Origin: Brachionus plicatilis
Lineage: Eukaryota; Rotifera; Eurotatoria; Ploima; Brachionidae
Length of the DNA stretch: 64,000 bases
Assembly (NCBI GenBank): GCA_010279815.1
Contig: QEOQ01000242.1
Location: 484,475 to 548,474 of the forward strand
Reading direction: 5' to 3'
Numbering within the stretch: the first letter of the stretch is position 1; every line of letters begins with the position of its first letter. Positions 59,697 through 64,000 of the stretch are shown here, piece by piece. The notes below the pieces were generated by a model that did no database searches, was not told the origin of the DNA, and saw only the letters and a program-made list of their open reading frames with translations. The position numbers and the translations under genes are program-made.

Positions 59697-61147
59697 TATT
59701 TTTTTTTTTTTTTTGGCCGTTAAAGGTGGTTATGTACTCAGACACTATACATGTAAGATATCGTACTAAGAACCACCACTATTTCTATTTTAAAAACGAT
59801 TAAGCTATCAAGGAAATTAAAAAAAGAAAACATGGAAAGTGCAAATGGTTAGTTTTCGAATAAATATAAATCGAATATCCAACTCCATTGTGTATTTCCT
59901 ACCTAACGATTTGTTCTTTTTTTCCTGAACTATCAAACATTTAAACATGTCTTACCTCTAGGCATTTCAATATATCGTTGTTTCTTTTTATCTTTTACTT
60001 TGAATTATTTATCTTTTTTATTTTTATTTATTTATTTTTTATTTAATCTTATTTTAGTTAATATTACAAGCATGAAAAACTTGTTTTTTTTAAATTTTGA
60101 TTTTGTGTTAGTGCTATGACATTCAAGATAATATTTGTTGTTTAAAAAAACTATTAAGGCTCTGCTCTCCATCTTTTATAAATAGAGTATTTGTTAATAT
60201 GCATCAAACGAATTTCAATTATCACCAAGTCAAAATTTTTAAAGAAAATTCAAATAAAAAAAAAAAAACAAAAAAATTATTGAATTCAATTGTTTATTTT
60301 TATATCAGTATCGAGAATAAGGCATTCTATTTAATACCTATTTTATTCTATTTATTCTCATAGTCTAAAAGTTTTTCACCTAATTTGAGATTTGATCACC
60401 TAATTCTACTTTGGTTCACCTTTTCGTGAAAGTGAATTTAAATCTAAAAGAATTATTAATCTTTCTTTTCATTTTATTTTATCATATTCAACTTGATTTT
60501 TAATTTTTTTGTTTCATGTAATTTATTTGGAAGTTTGATAATGATACAAATAAACAAATAAATAAATAATTTAAAAGTTAAAAAAAGAATTTTCAATATT
60601 ATTCTCAAATTCCTAAATAAAAATTAAACTCATTCAATTTTACTAAAGAGATTAATTTCAAATATGAAAATGATTGCAATATTTGCTTAAAATTATTTTT
60701 TTACTTGAAATTGAAAAAAACATTTGAAACATTGCACTTTTTCAATGTTATTTCAACATTTGATACATTTTGTAATTCAAACACAAAAAATTAAACCATG
60801 TGATATCTTATTTATATTTAGTTAATAATCTAATTTCAGTGCATTTCGAAAAGGAAAAAAAAAGATATTAAAAATTAATAGAACAGTTAATGTAAGAAAA
60901 AAACTGCCTTATTTATTTTTTAGCTAAAAATATTCGTTGCAAATTCAAATGTAAAGTTCATTTTGAAAAAAAAGGTATTTTCATTCCGGAAAAATTGACA
61001 TTTATATTAGGAAATTTAAAAAATAAAACAATTTTGCCGAAAGATGAGTTTAAGACCTTTCATTTAATATATAATTCTATGTGGAAACTTTTTTCTTTAA
61101 TAAATTGTAAAAGGGCAAAATTTCAATGGAAACAGTGTATTGTTCTT
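59697..61147 (-). mobile_element. Composite insert between satellite copies, with GGCC-A(n) retroposon end
   Basis: The left end (T-run, GGCCGTTAAAGG) matches the LINE 3' end at 46506 for about 14 bp and then differs. A strong hairpin GGTGGTTATGTACT ... AGTACTAAGAACCACC-like lies at 59726-59782. A dispersed 100-bp repeat (60702-60802) and an AAATA-tail sequence (60530-60565) follow. At about 60930-61140 a plus-strand open stretch (FIPEKLTFILGNLKNKTILP) is unrecognised. The satellite resumes at 61148. Confidence 0.4.
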
Positions 61148-61698
61148 TTATACTGACATCTTTATTTCTTGATAGAAAAAAAGTTAAAATTTTAATTCAA
61201 CAATTTCAAAATTGTTTTTCTTTTTTTTAAATTATTTTATAAAGCTACCACTCTGCTTCAATTCAAAGCCAATCTTAAAACAAGATTTGCCAAATTGATG
61301 AACTCTTCACCTAGGTAGTCAAAAGTCAGCAATTTTGTAAAGGATACATACTTCGTATATTATTAAAAATATTAATTAGTAAAGAATTATATCTATTCAG
61401 CATTTATTTATATCAAAATACTCGAGATTTAAAGCAAGACTTTAAAATATTAATTATTTATAAATTTTATACAAACATCTTTATTTCTTGAATGAAAAAA
61501 AGTTAAAATTTTAATACAACAATTTCAAAATTGTTTTTCATTTTTTTAAATTATTTTATAAAGCTACCACTCTGCTTCAATTCAAAGCCAATCTTAAAAC
61601 AAGATTTGCCAAATTGATGCACTTTTCACCGTAGTAGCCAAAAGTTAGCAATTTTGTAAAGGATACATACTTCGTATATTATTAAAAATATTAATTAT
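61148..61698 (+). repeat. 319-bp satellite, about 1.7 units
   Basis: The landmark GCTACCACTCTGCTTCAATT is at 61246 and 61563, 317 bp apart. The right border at about 61698 passes into ordinary AT-rich DNA. Confidence 0.9.
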
Positions 61699-61699
61699 T

Positions 61700-62325
61700 G
61701 TTATTTAGTTTTCTTTTTTTATTTCTGTTAAAATTTGAACTCCCAGTTCTTTACTTATCTGGAAAGAACTATTTCTTATTTAATGTTTATGTTTTTTGAA
61801 TTAATTGATTCAATCATCAACACGCCAAACTTTTAGCAGAAATTTAATTTAGCAATGTATATTATAAATATTTATTTTCTACTCTGATTGTACACATACA
61901 CTTGAAATATTTTAATCATATTGCAACCAAGGGAAATGAAGTCGCTGTTATTCGGAACTGTCCTGGAGAAAATTTTCCTAGATTATTTTTTAAATAAATA
62001 AATAAATTTAAATGTAATTCATTCAAAATATCTTTCATGCAATAAAAAAATTTCGTTTTGTTTGAGATGATGTGTAATCTTATATTTTTTAATTAAAACT
62101 TAAACCAAAATTGCAATTCATAGAACAAAAAAAAATTAAAGTCTTTCCCAAAAATCTTGATTTGTTAAATGTTCGAAAAAATATAAATAAATATATTAGA
62201 CTTTCAAATAAAAAATTTGAATTTCAAATAATAAATTTGAATAAGGATTCAGATTATTGAAATTTTTCCTTTAGAGTCTGTTAGAATTTCAAATTTAAAT
62301 GAAAATTAAAATTTTATGAAATAAA
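61700..62325. other. Upstream region of the cysteine-rich membrane gene
   Basis: It is AT-rich. No further repeats or genes are recognised. Confidence 0.3.
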
Positions 62326-63315
62326 ATGAAAGAAATGGCAAATTTTACTGATTTTTCAAAAAAACAAGAAATTTGGTCATCATCGAACAATAACGACGAT
62401 TTCTATGAATTTGATCCTCAACAAAAATTAAAAAAACTTCTTAGAAACCCAAAAGAAGAATGCATCATAGTAGGAGAAGTAAGTTTAATTAAAAGAATAA
62501 ATTTGAATGATATTCATGAAATTTTAAAGTATTCTGTTGAACCTGATCGTTTTGAAAAATTGCAAGGATCTTCGAAATGTCAAATGCCATTATGGCTAAC
62601 TTTTTTGCTAGCTTTTATCGGTATAATGCTTGCTATCACTGCCTTAGCTGCTATTCTTATTACTTCTTTAGGTAACTTCTTTTTTTTAATCAAAAAATCT
62701 AAAAAATTCAAAATTTTTTAACAATTCATTTTTAGCCAAAAACTATGCTTCTTATAACGAAAATTGTGACTCTACTAGAATGTGTGATACAGAAAAAAAT
62801 CTAAATTGTAGCAATGGAATATGTGTTTGTGGTTCATCCAGCTTAATTTGGATTTCTTCTTATTCTAAATGCAGTAATTTTTTAATCTTTTAAAGATTAA
62901 TTAAATAAAATAAAAAAGTATTGCGGAAATCGTATGGAGAAAACTGTTTAAGTACCAGTGAATGTGCTGACTTGACTGGTTTATTCTGTGCTACTTCTCC
63001 AAGTGGTTGTAACTGTCCAGTATATATATATTTTCTTTTTGTTTTCCGTTAAAAATCTTTAAATTAAATACCATATAAATTTAATTTTTTTTATTAAGTC
63101 CACATCAGTAGCGAATATGTGCGATTGTCAATTGACTCAATATTATGATCAAACACAAAAAAAATGTGGTAAAATTTAATCAAGAAAAAAAAAAAAATTT
63201 TTATTAAGTTTTATCCAAAGTTAACAGGATATCCTATAATTCATCATGTACATTTACAGAACAATGTGAATTGGGGAAAAATTTTGCATGCATTAGCTCT
63301 GCAATTTGTGGGTCA
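62326..63315 (+). CDS. Cysteine-rich single-pass membrane protein with EB/EGF-like repeats, partial
   Basis: The exons are 62326-62671, 62736-62873, 62919-63019, 63099-63168 and 63260 to about 63315, all in phase with 45-90-nt introns. The gene probably continues to the right of the visible exons. The first exon encodes a polar N-terminus of about 85 residues. A membrane helix (PLWLTFLLAFIGIMLAITAL) follows. With no signal peptide, this suggests type II topology. Later exons encode repeats of C-x5-C-x6-8-C-x4-5-C-x-C (ENCDSTRMCD..CSNGICVC; ENCLSTSECAD..CATSPSGCNC), like the EB or EGF-like modules of invertebrate surface proteins. The function is unknown. Confidence 0.65.
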
Positions 63316-63494
63316 GTAATTAATACAGTCTTTTTCTATCAAAGTCTTTTTTATTATGATATTTTTACCTTTAATTAATTAAAAAAGTGAAGTGGATTAA
63401 ATTTGTTTTCAAGTATCAAAAATTTTAATGATTATTAAAATTTGATAGTTTTAAAAATTAAGTCTTGTTAATTTAAGTGAATTTTCGTAAATTT

Positions 63495-63849
63495 GGGGCT
63501 GTGAAGTTCATTTCAATTCGATCGTTTCAATTCGGAAAAATTTTAATAACTTTTTACTATAAGAAATAATTTAGTTCTGTAAAATGCTTAATGTTTAAGC
63601 AACTTTGCTTAATCCGAAAATATATGTCGGCAAAAACTCTGCAAAATAAGTGCACAATTGATTTGAATAATTTTTAATGGTGTGCAAAATGCATAAAATT
63701 GCAGAATATTTTGCAGACTTATTTTACTGAATTAAGCAAATTTGCTTATAATTGAGCATTTTACAGAACTAAATTATCTCTTTTAGTAAAAAAGTTATTC
63801 AAGTTTTTCTGAATTGAAATGATCGAATTGAAACCAACTTCACAACCCC
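63495..63849. mobile_element. 355-bp MITE with 9-bp target-site duplication
   Basis: It starts GGGGCTGTGAAGTTCATTTC and ends with the inverse, GAAACCAACTTCACAACCCC. The terminal repeats are about 39 bp. It is flanked by CGTAAATTT at 63486-63494 and at 63850-63858. The interior is itself nearly self-complementary (GTAAAATGCTTAAT ... GAGCATTTTAC). A 9-bp duplication is typical of Mutator-like elements. Confidence 0.9.
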
Positions 63850-64000
63850 CGTAAATTTACCAAAGTAAAAAAATCATATTATTGTGTTCAAATTGTTGCA
63901 TAGAATTATTTTCATAGAATATTTTATATGGAAAAATATAGAAAAAATAATTCTCTAAAAACAATTTTAAAATTGATTAAATTAATTAAACATTTTTCTA

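Noticed and set aside
1..64000. CRISPR arrays, bacterial operons, tRNA genes
   Set aside because: Spliced animal genes fill the window. No spaced direct repeats of CRISPR type and no tRNA T-loop plus acceptor pattern were found by eye.

Overview
This is a very AT-rich animal window, most plausibly a small invertebrate with a compact, transposon-laden genome. Typical introns are about 50-60 nt, among a few much longer ones. A monogonont rotifer such as Brachionus would fit the base composition, intron sizes and TE mix, but that is an inference and not a database match. Five conserved or convincing host genes are visible. They are a single-exon WD40-like/EGF membrane protein (23.5-25.5 kb, +), an SLC9A8-type Na+/H+ exchanger (28.7-32.2 kb, 3 exons, +), WWOX (36.9-41.6 kb, 10 exons, +), a TPGS1-like tubulin polyglutamylase subunit (41.8-43.4 kb, 4 exons, +), and pyrroline-5-carboxylate reductase (45.1-46.2 kb, 4 exons, +). 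A sixth gene, a cysteine-rich single-pass membrane protein starting at 62.3 kb (+), runs toward the right edge.

The left 22 kb is almost all mobile DNA. It holds a decayed LINE reverse transcriptase (0-1.7 kb) and a broken NOF/MULE-like transposase ending in a Ulp1-type cysteine protease motif (3.6-4.8 kb, -). It also holds a decayed chromodomain gene (5.6-6.4 kb, -). A Tc1/mariner element with roughly 280-bp inverted repeats carries a BEN-domain-like cargo gene on the opposite strand (6.56-9.27 kb). A FLYWCH-MULE transposase (9.9-11.3 kb, -) is followed by a Helitron with DUF6570, Rep and Pif1 domains (about 11.9-17.8 kb, +). MULE-like ends at 9.73 and 18.33 kb suggest the Helitron is nested in the MULE. 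A further inverted-repeat element (19.2-21.5 kb) is full of palindromic TTAACGACATGTCGTTAA sites.

The middle (23-46 kb) holds the host genes. The introns and spacers carry foldback elements: a 1.1-kb mariner-like palindrome with TA duplications and several MITE families in WWOX intron 7, and others nearby. The WD40/EGF gene is bracketed by a pair of about 190-bp inverted repeats.

The right part (46-62 kb) is a patchwork of a 319-bp satellite and LINE fragments of an L1/Tx1-like type (APE endonuclease, reverse transcriptase, C-terminal zinc finger). Two independent insertions join the satellite at the same nucleotide. A GC-rich Ty3/gypsy pol fragment is also present, and a 5-kb insert carries unrecognised minus-strand multi-exon genes. 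Two single N positions (48885 and 51684) mark assembly uncertainty there. Most TE genes contain stops or frameshifts and are presumably dead. All family calls rest on motif recognition by eye.
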